64,000 bases of DNA. Source: Dipteronia dyeriana (taxonomy: Eukaryota > Streptophyta > Magnoliopsida > Sapindales > Sapindaceae). Below the pieces are notes generated by a model. The model was not told where the DNA came from and did not search any database. It saw only the letters and a list, made by a program, of their open reading frames with translations. The stretch covers positions 73,994,154 through 74,058,153 of the forward strand of contig CM065298.1 of the NCBI GenBank assembly GCA_032871835.1, in the 5' to 3' direction. This document shows, one piece after another, positions 44,190 to 56,319 of this stretch (within the stretch, counting starts at the first letter, position 1; every line of letters begins with the position of its first letter). The translations under genes were made by a program, and so were the position numbers.

Positions 44190-44434
44190 TGGACTTTTAT
44201 GGGCAAGTAGAGGCTGTGGAGTGCAATATATGTGGTGATGTTGGACATTACTTAGAGAGTTGTCGGTTAAGAGATAGATTTTTAGAGTTTTGTAAAGAGC
44301 AAGCTCGAACATCAAAGTCTTATCTTCTAAGCCCTATGGGCACATCAAAAGATTCCTACAGTCTGGAGCCGATTAACAAGCCGTACAACAACTCTCACAA
44401 CCAAGATTGGAAAACTCACCAAGACTCCACATGA
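44190..44434 (+). pseudogene. Gag tail with one zinc knuckle
   Basis: An 81-codon frame from the ATG at 44190. It contains CNICGDVGHYLESC (C-x2-C-x4-H-x4-C) and, further on, NKPYNNSHNQDWKTHQDS, like the Tyr/Asn/Trp-rich stretch that follows the zinc knuckle in Athila-type Gag. The capsid part that should precede it is absent. It may be the remnant of a longer gag or a functional short RNA-binding protein; I cannot tell. Confidence 0.55.
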
Positions 44435-44548
44435 ACTTATACTAAGGACAATGCCCTTAAGCAACCCCGATCACTTAAAGACAATCAAAAAATCTGTTTT
44501 GCATTAGATGATCTCAAATGAAGTAACCTTGAGGAGGAATGAAACAAG

Positions 44549-45217
44549 ATGATAAAGATGAACAATAAGTTATTGGACATCCTCAAAGAAGCAGTTTTGA
44601 AAATAGGGTTGATGAAGAAAGAGAATGAAGCACTTCAAGAGCAGATGGTGGAAGCTTCTAGAGAGAAAGAAGACATTAGGGAAGAATTTGAGAAGAAGTT
44701 ACAGCTCATGAAGAAGGAACTTGAAGGCAAAGAAGCCTTGGAATTGTCAAAGATAGAAACTCTCCAAGAGCTAAACAAGAAGCTCTTACTTGAAGTGCAA
44801 TCACTTAGAGTGGAAAATAGTACACTCAAGAAGAAAAACGACAAAGTCTTCAATAAGAACAAGGAATTGGAAGACCAAATCAAGAGACTTGAGGCCGCAA
44901 ACAATAAAACATTAGATGTATTTTTGGACTTCACAAAGGCATCAAAGGAATTTAAAAAAAACACATCCCTCATATCAAAAGAAATGCAATTAGAGATCGA
45001 GCTGAAGGTCAATGCTCTAGATGAAGCCAAAACAACTCTAAACAAGAAATATGAAGCTCTCAAAATAGCAAAGGAAAAAGAAGGTGGCTTTATCATGAAG
45101 TTGAGCAAAGTAGAGCATAAGGTCAAGGCATTGCAAATGAAGCAACTCCAACGACCTCAAAGTCACTCATCAAAAGAGAGTCCTTCTAACCTTAATCATA
45201 TTTACTATATTTGTTAA
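44549..45217 (+). CDS. Coiled-coil protein, 222 aa, in the pol-less gypsy element
   Basis: An open frame of 222 codons (MIKMNNKLLDILKEA...) with heptad-like Leu/Ile spacing, charged and Lys/Glu-rich from about residue 10 to 190, then a Ser-rich tail. No known domain is recognised. It follows the zinc-knuckle frame by about 115 bases in another frame and could be the C-terminal multimerising part of a former Gag. A sequence after its stop (RSPPRVKKIWVRKDLMDQ, about 45290-45345) reads like more of the same protein in a different frame. Confidence 0.5.
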   Translation: MIKMNNKLLDILKEAVLKIGLMKKENEALQEQMVEASREKEDIREEFEKKLQLMKKELEGKEALELSKIETLQELNKKLLLEVQSLRVENSTLKKKNDKVFNKNKELEDQIKRLEAANNKTLDVFLDFTKASKEFKKNTSLISKEMQLEIELKVNALDEAKTTLNKKYEALKIAKEKEGGFIMKLSKVEHKVKALQMKQLQRPQSHSSKESPSNLNHIYYIC

Positions 45218-45219
45218 AA

Positions 45220-48140
45220 AAGAGAGCATATAAGAGCTGAAAAGTACCAATTCATTAGACATGAGAAAACAAGAAGTCCTAGGAATATGAGGAGTCCACC
45301 TAGGGTAAAGAAAATATGGGTGAGAAAAGATTTAATGGACCAAGTGAGAAACATGGGAAAGGGAAAGATGGTGAAATTGCCTAAAGTTACTTGAGTAGTC
45401 AAGAAGAAACTTGGCTAAACCACCCTTAGCATCACATTGAACATCTTTGATGCATGTTGAACTGCACAATCTAATTTTCCTTCTTTATTATGTTATTTCT
45501 CTACCCCTTTAAGTGTGAAATTGTGCTTGATAATTGAGAGGAGAGAAAGAAATAGGGTTGGGGGTAAAATTTATTATGTGATTTGTTTTATTTATCTAGT
45601 TTGTATAGTTTGTTTCTTTTCAATAAGAAATGGTGTTGCAAGTTTGGGTTGGCAACTAAATGTATTGTGTGAATCTTATTTGCCTGAACTTTCTAATGAG
45701 CTTATGAGTGTGCAGATTATCTACAGTTTCATAAGGAAGTGGATTTTTACAGCTTGTGCTTCAAATGAGGTTCTTTGTCTCTTGGTAGGAAACAACAACA
45801 ACCTGTACTTTCGGGAGGGACAAGCATGCCAAGAACGCTCATAAAATGGGCGAGCGCCTTACCTAAGTAGGAAAAGCTTGAAAGAGGGCAACACACTTCA
45901 GTTTTACTTTCTTATACTCACCTTTAATTTATGAACTATATTTTTGTCCTTTCTTTTTTACTTGCTTTCATTGAATAATGATGGAATGAGTGTGTGGAGG
46001 AAGAATATTTAGATGATGATAACTTTTAATTGATTTGATTGATTTACCTTTTGATGTGTGGATAATAGATTTGTGCATATTGAATACGTTTTTGAGTTGA
46101 TTGAGGAATTTATTGATTGATAATTTTGATGGAATGATGACCAGAATGGTCTTATGGACATATATGTGAGTGTACGGGTGCTTAATTTTCATATATTGCC
46201 CCATTTGGTTTGGGGGTGGTACATATCCACAAACTTGTACACGTTTTGAGCCTATTGTACGAAATTGTTTTAGGGGTTGTTTCGTCCCTATTCCATTCAA
46301 TTTTGTGAATTGTTAATGCTTGATGTTGGTTTGTGCTTAAATGTGATATTGAACTTGATTTCCTTATTTTATTTAGAGCCTATTTGAGTATTTTAATTTG
46401 TTGGGCATTGATTGTGCATGATTAGTGCCTAGGTTTGTTTGAGTCTTGTTTGGTAAGCGTAGCTAGGCCAGACTCTCTTGTCATCAACATTGAGGACAAT
46501 GTTGGGTTTTGGTTTAGGGGTGTAGGCGCCTTTATTGAGTCGTCTTTCAATTTTTTTTTAGTCTTTTTGGTCCAAATTTTTTAATTTCTCACAATGGCCA
46601 AATTTTCAAGCTTTAACTAGCTTGGATGTGATGCCTTGAGCGTGTGCTTTTGGCGAGTCTATACATGAATCATAAGCTTGTGTATAAATCTTTGTCACTC
46701 GTGGGTTATTTTGCATTGTCATGGGATAATCCCATCCTTTGTGTGCTTGATTTGAGGGGACTCGGTGCTCTTGCACCTTATTCTAATAGTGGAGACACCG
46801 TGAGGTCACAAACATAAGACATTAAATTGCGCATCGAGTGTTAAATTCGTTCTATTCTTTAAACACACTTCTTATCATTAGTGTCACATGCCACAGGACA
46901 TACATCTCATACATATGGTGGATTGCTTGTTGGATGCATTCATTTCCTTGAGAGACTAATTATGGAAATGATTTGAGGCAATGTATGCATTTAACTACTT
47001 AACAGGCCTAAACACATTCCTTTATCCTTTATGTGTGCATCATAGCCAAATTTACGGCCAAACACTTACCTTTCATTTGGAACCAAATTGTAACCATATA
47101 ACCATAGCCAAACACAAGCCTACCCTTATTGCCAATCATGTGGGGTGTGTGTGTGTTGTATGGGTTGGAAAGGTGTAAGCTCTAAGTGAAAATGACATGT
47201 TTTTAGGCAACAATAATTTGTGTATGAAATGGCTTAATTTGTAAAAGTGCTTAAATTTGCACTTATGAGCTTGATTGTCAAAATGTAATGTGTAAGTGTG
47301 CAAAAAGAAAAGAAAAGAAAAATCAAAAGGGAAGAAAAAAGCAAATAAGAAAGAAAAGAAAAAAAAAAAGAGAAAAGAAAAGAGCTTTGAAATTAAATGT
47401 TAAGTACTCACAATGTAGAGTACAATATTTGAAATAGAATGTGTGTATATTTGTTAATGCCTAGTTGCTAAAGTGTGTAACTGTGTAACAGAGATCTGTG
47501 TGGAAAATGTGTGTATGTTAAGCATGATTGGTGATCTTTGAACTAATTTTTTTCCCATTTTTCTTTGTTCACCACATCTAACCTCATGGGCCATTACAAC
47601 CAAAGGGAAGCTCTATTTGATCTATAGTATGTCTTGATTGGGAATGTTTGTTGAAGCTTGATCTTTCACGTTCATGGCATAATGAATCATTCTTAGGCTA
47701 GTTCACAAACATTATCAGTTTTTGAATATACATTGTATGCAATGCATTAGAATTCTTTACATAAATTCCATCATTGCGTACCTTGAATGAGCGTGAACTT
47801 AGGACTCTAAGTGGAAAAAGAAGAGCAAAACCGGGTGAGCTTTAGAGTCAAAGTAAATTATGCTCAAGGTGTGTGAGTGAGTAGCTCCCTATGTGAGAGC
47901 ACTCTTAGGCATGAGATTCGTGGTAGTACGAGTTTTCCCTCAAGTGCCCTTAAGTTGTTTTAGATTACTTTGCATATGTTTACTTCTCTCTATGACACAT
48001 CCTTACATCTCATCACCGATTGGACAAGAGACTTATTGAATTATTTGTTTTGAGTCTAGGTGAGTCTTAGGTCGAGTCATTTTTATTTGAGTCTTATTTG
48101 TTTTGTTTTAAGGTTTGCTCGAGGACGAGCAAAGGTTTGG
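45220..48140. other. Non-coding interior of the pol-less gypsy element
   Basis: No pol. A 109-codon frame (45515-45844) with a hydrophobic N-terminal half is not recognisable. An A/G-rich stretch at about 47300-47390 and phrases typical of Athila-type interiors (near 46490 and 48115) are the only marks. Confidence 0.6.
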
Positions 48141-48151
48141 TTTAGGGGGTA
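48141..48151 (+). other. Polypurine tract of the pol-less gypsy element
   Basis: TTTAGGGGGTA directly before the 3' LTR start at 48154. Confidence 0.65.
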
Positions 48152-48153
48152 TT

Positions 48154-49035
48154 TGATCGTGCCTAAATTGTCATATATTTTAGCCCTCATTTCATTAACC
48201 TTTGTCTAGTTTTTCGGTGTTTTTACGTCTGTTATGGCTCTTTATTTGTGCTTTCATGTGATTAGGTACATTCTGGTTTATTGGACAAAAGATGCGGATT
48301 TGTGCGGAAAAAGGCAAAAGAATTGTTGAAGAGCAAAAGGGTCCTTTTACGGGTCTTACGTGGGTCCTGACCAGCATACAACTTGAGCACTACGAAGGAA
48401 GTAGAAGCCAGGCTATTGCGTGGGTCTACACCCGCACACCATCGCCAAGTGTCCGCGCATTTCACTTAAGACGGGAGATGAAAATCAGGGCATTTATTTG
48501 TATGGGTCCTACGTGGGTCTAGACCCACGTACAACACGTGCATTTGGTGCATCAGATAGTCACATCAACAATTTTAAGACCTAATCTTGGGACCCTATAA
48601 ATATATATTGTTCTTATTATCATAGAGGGAATTCCGAATAGAAGAATCATTTTTTCTTCACTTCTCCAAACACATCCTCTCTAACCACTAACCTAAATTT
48701 AGGAATCATTCCCCACCAATTCTAACCATCCTCCATCATCATCTACTCAAGGACACTTGAAGATTGGATCAAAGCCTTAGGAAAAAAAGAGTTTCTCTTC
48801 ATGGGTCTTCTCTATCTCTTTTCTCCTTTTTATTTTATTATAATTATCATGAGTAACTAAACATCCACTAAGGGATTGATGTGAAACATTAGTTAACTAG
48901 TTTTAGCCGTTTGATTTCCCTTTCTCTATGGACGACACCCGACTTGCCATTGTTTTGTAAACATTTTAGACACTGTTGAGGTTTTATAAATATTGTTTGA
49001 TGAGCGTTTTTTAATGACAAAAAATTGCTCGGTCA
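48154..49035 (+). repeat. 3' LTR of the pol-less gypsy element
   Basis: 882 bp, internally deleted relative to the 5' LTR. It ends GGTCA and is followed by ACTAT. Confidence 0.85.
48510..48531. repeat. Perfect palindrome in the 3' gypsy LTR
   Basis: TACGTGGGTC-TAGACCCACGTA, fully self-complementary, is the counterpart of 40328-40349 with paired changes in both arms. Confidence 0.75.
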
Positions 49036-50428
49036 ACTATTTATGCTTCAATTGATTAATATTTGTTGATAAATAGTCTTCACATGTGTTAGGCTTTTTT
49101 AATAGAACACATATTGATTTATCACATTTGATTGAGTACTTAGAGCTATTTTAACTTTGTTTAAATATTGTGAGAAAAATGTGCTCGAGGTTTTTGCTTG
49201 AACTTTGATTGACCTTATCTCATGAATCTAGCATGTTGTTTGTGTTTGTTGCTAAAACCTTGAATGAGGGCTTAGTGTATATGCTTTGATTCAAGTTTTA
49301 GTCACAGGAATGATCTTAGGAATTAAATGTGCTTGTGGTGTTTCACATGATTCTAGAATATTGTTCATGATTGGTAACTAGACTATTTTTGTGTTGTGAA
49401 CTTACATGCATATGTCTAGTTCCCATAAGATGTGCTGATCATCATATTCTATGTTGAGTGCTTTTTTTCATTTTTGCATTCATTGATCACATTTAGGAAG
49501 TCCTTGTAAAAGGCATGAAGTCTTGGCTAGGATATGTGGTCCGGATAGCTAAGCAAGTAGTCTTGGTTAGGACAAGTGGTCCAGATAATCAAGTAAGGGA
49601 GACTTTCTAGAGGCAAGGGTGCCTTGGATAGAAAGTAGAATTTTTATTGCTAGACCCGGGATATTAAGATGCGATGGATTCCAATAGAGAGTGTGTTATT
49701 TGTTGATCAGCTTGAGGAATTTCCAACTTCATAATAGTGTTGGTTAGGGTTGACTCCAATAGAAAGTGAGTCATTTGTTGATCACTTATGAAGAATTTCC
49801 AATCTACCAATAGAGATTGGGTAGACGTGGAGTCCAATATAGAGTGTGTCATATGTTGATCACTTTTGAGGAATATCTTGTTTACTTTCCAATAATAAAA
49901 GTACTTGATGGTTATATTCAACCCGTGGATGATTCTTGCTTAGAGGTTTTACCACGTTAGAAAATAATACTTGTGTTAATTCTTACTTTCTCTTTTATAT
50001 ACTTGTATGTGTATGTTGTTATCTTGTTTCAAGTTGTTCATTTCTAAATATTCTTGAAAACAAGTTTTTTGTAATATGTGATATACAAGCACTTCATTTG
50101 ATCAAAGTTGTAAATATCTTTGTATGTGTATTTAGATATATTTGTATATAATTGTTCTTGATTGAATACTTGTACATATCGAATAATCCTGAGAATACAA
50201 GTATTGTATGTCTTTTAGTTTCATTTATTAATCCTTTCACTAGCAACTTGCAAGCTTGTTTGATAATACATGTTGTTTACCTATGTACGATTTATTATCT
50301 TAAGTAATGTTATTCAGGCTAGCCAAAGGGACAAACATAAGTTTGTTTTCAAGGGATTGGAAAAAGATGTAAAAATCTATTCATCCCCCTTCTAGGTTAA
50401 CTTAAGGCAATTTAACCGCGTTTGTACA
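49036..50428 (+). repeat. SIRE-like LTR (5'), second part
   Basis: It continues the LTR after the nested element and ends at GTTTGTACA (50428). Total LTR length without the insertion is about 2.7 kb. The match with 57430-58666 is clear along its length. Confidence 0.8.
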
Positions 50429-50436
50429 ATTTTTTT

Positions 50437-50448
50437 TGGTATCAGAGC
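50437..50448 (+). other. Primer-binding site of the SIRE-like element
   Basis: TGGTATCAGAGC, initiator-Met tRNA type, eight bases after the LTR end. Confidence 0.9.
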
Positions 50449-50504
50449 AGGTCACTAGATTGTGCTTAGTGACATCCCGGGGTACACTTATGGTGATTTA
50501 CTTG

Positions 50505-51785
50505 CTATGGATTACAATCTTGAGTCTTATATTATTTGTGTTGATTGTCCACCTCTTGTTGATAAAACAAAAAAGGCATGGGATATTCTTCAAGTTATTT
50601 ATGAATGTGGTTCTCTTTTTTTTTTCTTGGTATTTGTCTATTAACAATTTTGATGATAAGCTTAAAAAGATTTATAGTGACAAAAGTGAAGATGGGGACG
50701 AACTAGATTCCTTGGAAGATATTGTTTATGTAGGTAACCACTTATGTGACACGACTTCGTATCAAGAAGAAATTGAGGAAGAAGATGAGGATTTTTCGAT
50801 TGACAATCAAGCTAGACATGGTCAATTGTCTTTGCAACTAAATAAAGAGAATTGCAAGTCAATGGCCACCAATTTCAACTTTATATAAATAGATGAAGCT
50901 TTGAAGGAAGTTGAAGTGAAGAGCAAAGTGATCAAATGTCAAGAAAATAAGATGGTTGAAGATACTCTTGTGTTAGAAAATTTAATGATTGATTTTGCTA
51001 ATGATTTGTTTTTCTTGAAGGAAACAATCAAAGGCAATGAAGATGAATCGACAATCATGAAGGCTAAAGAGCTCGGTAAACTTAATGGAGTTTCAAGTGA
51101 CTTAAGCTTTGTAGATGAGCAAGTGGAGTCTCCTACAACTAAAGGCAAGTCACTAAGGAGCAAGAAGATTTCAAAGTCCAAGTCTTCCAAGGTCAAGATC
51201 AAAATAAAAAAGAGTAAGGAGTCTTCACCATTGGTACATTCTCACATAAGTGGTAACTTTTATAAATTTATTCTGATTTTTTATTATTGAAATATGGTTG
51301 GTCACATTAGGCCTAAGTATTATGAATACATTAGGCAATGCAAACTTAGAATAGTGCATCATGAAAATGTTGGCTTGTCATTTTTGTTATGTTGTAAGGC
51401 ATATTAAAACTAGATGCCATGAGTATATTGGACAATACTAACTAGGGAATGAGATGCATGCTAGTGAGATGAGAAAATCTTCTATGAATATTTCTAAGCA
51501 TGATAACACTTTGAATGTTGTACATGATAGTGATAATCATGCAAATAAGAACGTCAAGAAGATTTGGTGAAAAAGAGTGTTTCACATGATCATATGCATA
51601 GTCTAGATGATATCTTTGATGTATTTAAAATGAGTAATATCTTTGTAAAGAAGATAGTTGTTGACTTATCTTCTAGATATAATATTGCCATGAGAAATGA
51701 TCATGATGGTTTTTATGTAAGTGCATCCAAGACCAAATGGGTCAAGGGTGAGTGCTCTTACCATTTGTGTAAGTTGCACATATGA
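50505..51785 (+). pseudogene. Gag remnants of the SIRE-like element
   Basis: TKKAWDILQVIYECG near 50566-50610 matches the conserved gag helix seen in the copy at 36907. Then come acidic and Lys/Ser-rich stretches (frames 50436-50888 and 50901-51290), a degraded first knuckle (MVGHIRPKYYEY, about 51293-51328) and an intact-spacing zinc knuckle CHFCYVVRHIKTRC at 51376-51417. The order is broken by frameshifts and deletions; most of the capsid domain is gone. Confidence 0.55.
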
Positions 51786-53455
51786 GTTAGCTTTAAGATT
51801 AAAGTCAAGTTGTGAAAAATTGTGCTAACCTGCTTTGTTTTGTTATAACTTGACATGAACTTAGCTATCTCACAAGATTTGTTATGATAGTCAAAATTTG
51901 TTAATTAACTTTAGAGAAGTTGCATTGTTGAAATCTATTTGGTGATGAATTTTTTTTAAGGCTTTTAGAGAAAGTCATTTTTTTTATATATGTGTTTTGA
52001 GTTGAAATGCTATGCTTTTAATCTCTTGGGATGACACACCAATAACTTATTGTCATGAGGACAAACAAGCACAGAGAGCTCATAAAAAGAGCGAAGGTGT
52101 GGCATTTGATGAATAAGGTTTGCAAAGGTATTTATATATCCTAGTGCTTGCTTACTTGGATTTTCATATTGTATATCATGAAACATGTCATACTAGAGAA
52201 CAATTGTAGTGTTCTTATGGTTCTCATTGACATTTACTCTTTTAAGATCTCTTAGTGATAGTGTTCATATTGATCTTAAACATGATGTATGTATTATATG
52301 TTTGATTGTTTAGTGGCTTATTTTGAAAAATATGAGCTTCATATTCTTTGAAAGCCACTCTCTTGAGAGTTAATGATCTTGAGTAAATCTCTTTGCATTG
52401 CTTTTAGATCATGGGCTTGTAAGCCATTAAACTTAGTTTTCAAAAATGCACTTTACTTCTCTTTTATGTTTTGTTGAGTAAGTTGAGTTAGCTATTATGT
52501 AAGTTGTGGATACACCTTAAAGTCTTTTGACTAGTATATTTAAGATGACCTATGGTTAGTATCCATTTTGCTTCGGCAACTATATAGAACTCAATGAGCA
52601 CCTTCATGAAAAGGGCTACATACTTTGGTTGTACAGCAGCCAAATATAGGAAAGGGCATTGTGATGAGTGAAAGCCGTGATGAAGAGTATATGTTTATAT
52701 TAAAAAATCAAAGAAGTGTTGAAAAGAATCCCTAAAAAAATCTTTGATTCAAAGCCTAAATAAATAAAAAAGGCTTAAAGAAGTATAGTTGAAAAATCAA
52801 AAGTGCTAGTTGAAAAATAGAAATGGGATGATGAGCCACATACACGTACACACTCATATGTTAAATTCTATTCTCTTTAAACTAAAAATTCCGGATGGTA
52901 ATTGATTTGACCTTTTATGGAAAAGCTTAAGGTGAATAAATGTGGATATGATTTGCATGTTGATTATCAAATTACTCCTCTACATATACTTGAAGCAAAA
53001 TTCACACAATTACTTTGTTTATAAGTATTTGATATTCTAACAATTTTAGAAGAATTATGTGAGAGATTGAAAATCTTGGTGTATCTCTCATAGTTTGTGA
53101 AGCTTATTTTGTTGAATTTCTTTAAAATTGTTTGAGTGTGTGATTGTGTGAATTTCATTGTAATAATTTCATTGTGAATATTATGCTATCTTGATCCTAG
53201 ATAGAGCATTTATCAAGGAGGAACATAGTATGCTAAACTTTGTTCTCTTTTATGATATGTTCACATGTTTCAAGTTGATATTTATTAGCATATTCTTGGT
53301 TGATATGATGAATCTTGTAGATGCTATTTAATGTTTCTTGATTTGAATGATGATTCTTTATATTACCATATGCCTTTATGTTTTTAATTGACTAACTTGC
53401 TTTAATTGTTTCCACTCATGTTTTTTTTATGTGTTTAGCATTTTTCTACACTAGG
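51786..53455. other. Non-coding middle of the SIRE-like element
   Basis: T-rich, no gene-like frame and no trace of pol that I can see. A phrase near 52065-52115 with AGAGCTCATAAAAAGAGCGA resembles one in the gypsy interior near 45835 (CGCTCATAAAATGGGCGA). Confidence 0.5.
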
Positions 53456-54645
53456 TCTTACGAAGAAACAAGGATACTCGAAGTGGCAATCCCTCTAAAC
53501 CCATAGACAAATCCAAGTCTACCTCTAAGGTATCCAAATCCTCTAGGTTGAATCCTTTGGGTATTATGGGAACCAATAAATTGTTTCAGGAAAGAGGTAT
53601 TGATTTAAGTGTGAAGGTTTTTATGTCCATCGGATCGTATTTGATAGAAATTGGGGTACATGGGTTAACATGCTTTGAATTGTAAATGATAGTATGTTAG
53701 AGAATTTTACCATGAGTACAAGGATAGTGCAACCAATGTAGATGCCTTGATGAATGTGAGAAATATTATCTTTAGAGTTAACTTAGAGAATATCAGCAAA
53801 TTCCTCTGGTTATCCAATGATATTGAGTCGGATTTTCTTGATGTTGATATTGTTAAGAATCTCAATGTCATGGGTAAAACTCTTTATGTGACAATGATTT
53901 TGAGTAGGGAAATCATAGATTCATTAGTCAAAGTGAATTGACTAAGGTAAGTGCCTTTTGGCATCTTTTCTATTGCACCAATCTTGTGGGATCTTCTAAC
54001 ACTATCGAGCTAACCAAAGAGAAGATCAAGACTGTGAATGCCTTCGTGACAAATCGACCCATAAACCTTGGAGAATTTCTTATGACTTATCTTGATAGTG
54101 AGGCTTTGTCAACAAGGTTGGATAATAAGTTAGCACTAACAGAGTTTGTCACTCAATTGTGTTTGGCTCTTGTTGTGGAGGCACAAGAGGAAAATGTGCC
54201 ACTACCTCCCATAAAGAAGTTTAATGATAAACATGTGAATTTTATGTCATTCAAAAACAATGGTAAGGCTTATGACACTTTTAGGCTTTTTAGTAGATCT
54301 CAAGATGCATGATTAACACAAATTTTCATCCAGATTGGGCTACTCAATTGAAGGAAGAGGTTGAGAAGTCATGTATGAAGGTTGAGGAATCACAAAGAAA
54401 GATTGAAGAACTCAATGCTAAGGTAGCTCAACAAGATACTAGGATCAAAGAGTTGGAAGAAAGCATCTCCTTAAGCAAAAGATCTACTCTAAAGCATCAT
54501 GTCGTTCAAAGTTCCTTGGTGATACAAGTGGCTAGTGGTATGACCATGAGGTATATTTCATTCTCTTTTCCTTTTGGATTATATCATTTCAAAAGGGGGA
54601 GAAATATATGTGCTAGCTTACTTAGTTTCAATCTTATTTTTTTTT
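53456..54645 (+). pseudogene. Env-like region of the SIRE-like element, frameshifted
   Basis: Three successive open pieces in different frames (within 53462-53690, 53747-53941, 53938-54312, then 54309 onward). The first is basic and Ser-rich; the middle has features of the plant retroelement 'putative transposon protein' domain found in SIRE env-like genes (FWHLFYCTNLVGS, RPINLGEFLMTYLDS); the last is a short coiled coil (VEESQRKIEELNAKVAQQDT). No clear membrane anchor is visible. It is disrupted by at least two frameshifts and inactive. Assignment rests on position and general resemblance. Confidence 0.5.
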
Positions 54646-56051
54646 AATCTTTTGGGAGAAATATGTATTTGGAGAGAAATATATGCTTAGTCTCTCAAAT
54701 TTTATTTATTTTTTATTTCTGCTAACTTAAAATTTACTCTGGGTGAGGAATTTCAATTAACACCCTTAACCTGCTACCAGGTAGGCTACGGGGGTAGGTA
54801 CCTCGTACCTTGATGATTAGAAAGAAGGTGAACATGAACAAAGAAGATGAGAGGAGTTATAATTGAGGAATGAATGTGGTATAGTTTTAATAAATATGAA
54901 ATGTGTAGGTACAACAATTGTGATTCTCTCCTTTTAGTCTTTCTTACACACAACGGGCGATGACAATAACGTATATGTCTATAAGTGGCTATTTCCTCAA
55001 TGGCGAATTCTTTGCTAGTCAATTTGTGTTTGTTCTTGATTCCTCCCTATTAGGTCTCAAAAATCAGAAGCCTTTCTCTGAAATCGGGTATCATATTTAT
55101 ATTATCCGATCCTTTCCAATCAAATCCCCATAATTTAGGCCGATTGATTTGCAGTTTTCAGAATTGATTGACATTGATGGAGGTTGTCAATTTGCACGAG
55201 AATTGCTTTAGATGATTATGTCATGTTTCCATTTGAGTTTAAATATGAGTCAGTTGACATGTTTAGTCTTATTATGGAGTTTTGATGGCAAAGGGATCAA
55301 CACTTTTCTTCTACGTTGTTGGAGGAGAACGACTCTGTAACTTGGTGGCATGGTTCCCTAATATACCGGTTTGCTCTCGTTGGTATGGCGCTTGTTATAA
55401 CGTGCTGGTCTTTCATGTGACACCCTTCTTTCTAGGCACGTACGATATGTACTTTGGATGGGTCCCAAACCGGTATCGCGATACTCGGATATCGGGCAAA
55501 TATCATCGTGTCTAAGTAATAGGCAGAAGGTACCGTGACACTAATTCTGCTTGATATCTAGTGACGTTGGAGACGTGAAACTTACTTCTTCCTAGATAAT
55601 GGTATCGAGCATTCCTAGTGTATGGGAATCGGTCTCGATTTTGGTCCTACCAGGTACCGGGTAGATGAAAATTTCTTCTTGGTCCCTCATTAAAAAAAAA
55701 CCATTAACAGTTTCATTTTAGTTCAATTGGAAACTTGAACTTCTATGACATGTAATATTCTTTTGAATTTGGCTAGAATAATTTGGATTGACGTATATTA
55801 AGAGGAAGATACATGATTCATTTGGGATTTAAACGCTTTGTTCTTGCCAAAATATAAATTACCATATGTGTTCTTTCTTGTATATACATTGTGCTTTAAG
55901 TTGATTTTATGTGATTACAAGAAAAGATCAAGAAGAAGTTCAAGACTTGTTGAAGATTAGTCTAAGAATGTGTAACTCATTATAACTCATTATGACCAAT
56001 CTTATTTGTATTTGTGTTAGTTTTTGTATAGGGGGACATGGAATTTACCAA
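54646..56051. other. 3' non-coding region of the SIRE-like element, with a GC-richer block
   Basis: 54774-55656 is less AT-rich than its surroundings and is bounded by the direct 10-mer CTACCAGGTA at both ends (54774-54783, 55647-55656). It holds a 77-codon frame (55282-55515) I do not recognise. It may be an inserted element, but I could not find inverted or long terminal repeats. Confidence 0.4.
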
Positions 56052-56061
56052 ACAAGGAGAT
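56052..56061 (+). other. Polypurine tract of the SIRE-like element
   Basis: AACAAGGAGA followed by T and the LTR start TGTTAGG. Confidence 0.55.
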
Positions 56062-56264
56062 TGTTAGGTTTTTGAAGTTATGTTGGCATTAATTCCATAT
56101 CAAAACAATGTTTCACTTGTATTGATTAGTTGTCTTAGATTGATGATGATTCAAGCTTCAAAGAAGATTTGGCAACTTGTCAAGCAAGATTGAGTCTTCA
56201 AAGAGAAATATGCTTCAATGTTCAACAAAGGTATATTTAGACCTCATTTCTCTTACAAGGCTTA

Positions 56265-56319
<55 letters not shown>

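Larger units (their letters stand above)
39990..49035 (+). mobile_element. Pol-less gypsy-type (Athila-like) element, LARD-like, complete with TSD
   Basis: The LTRs begin TGATCGTGCC and end CTCGGTCA (5' 39990-44028, itself split by a solo LTR; 3' 48154-49035). A perfect 5-bp duplication ACTAT flanks it (39985-39989, 49036-49040). The primer site resembles the Asp-tRNA type and the interior ends in a polypurine tract. Phrases such as TTGAGGACAATGTTGGGTTT and GCTCGAGGACGAGCAAAGG are typical of Athila/Tat-type interiors. The 4.1-kb interior holds only a zinc-knuckle gag tail and a coiled-coil frame; there is no protease, RT or integrase, so it would depend on a partner. Confidence 0.85.
50429..56061 (+). 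mobile_element. Interior of the SIRE-like element, pol deleted
   Basis: This lies between the 5' LTR end (50428) and the 3' LTR start (56062). It has a primer site, gag remnants with zinc knuckles, a long non-coding middle, and an env-like region, but no protease, RT, RNase H or integrase. SIRE/Maximus elements normally carry gag-pol plus an env-like gene downstream, so a pol-sized deletion is inferred. Confidence 0.7.

Noticed and set aside
44635..45126. 163-codon Ser/Leu/Phe-rich minus-strand frame
   Set aside because: It mirrors the Lys/Glu-rich coiled-coil gene on the other strand; composition is explained by the reverse complement.
45515..45844. 109-codon frame with a hydrophobic start, as a possible env-like protein
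   Set aside because: Only a short hydrophobic run and no other supporting feature; position in a non-coding interior.
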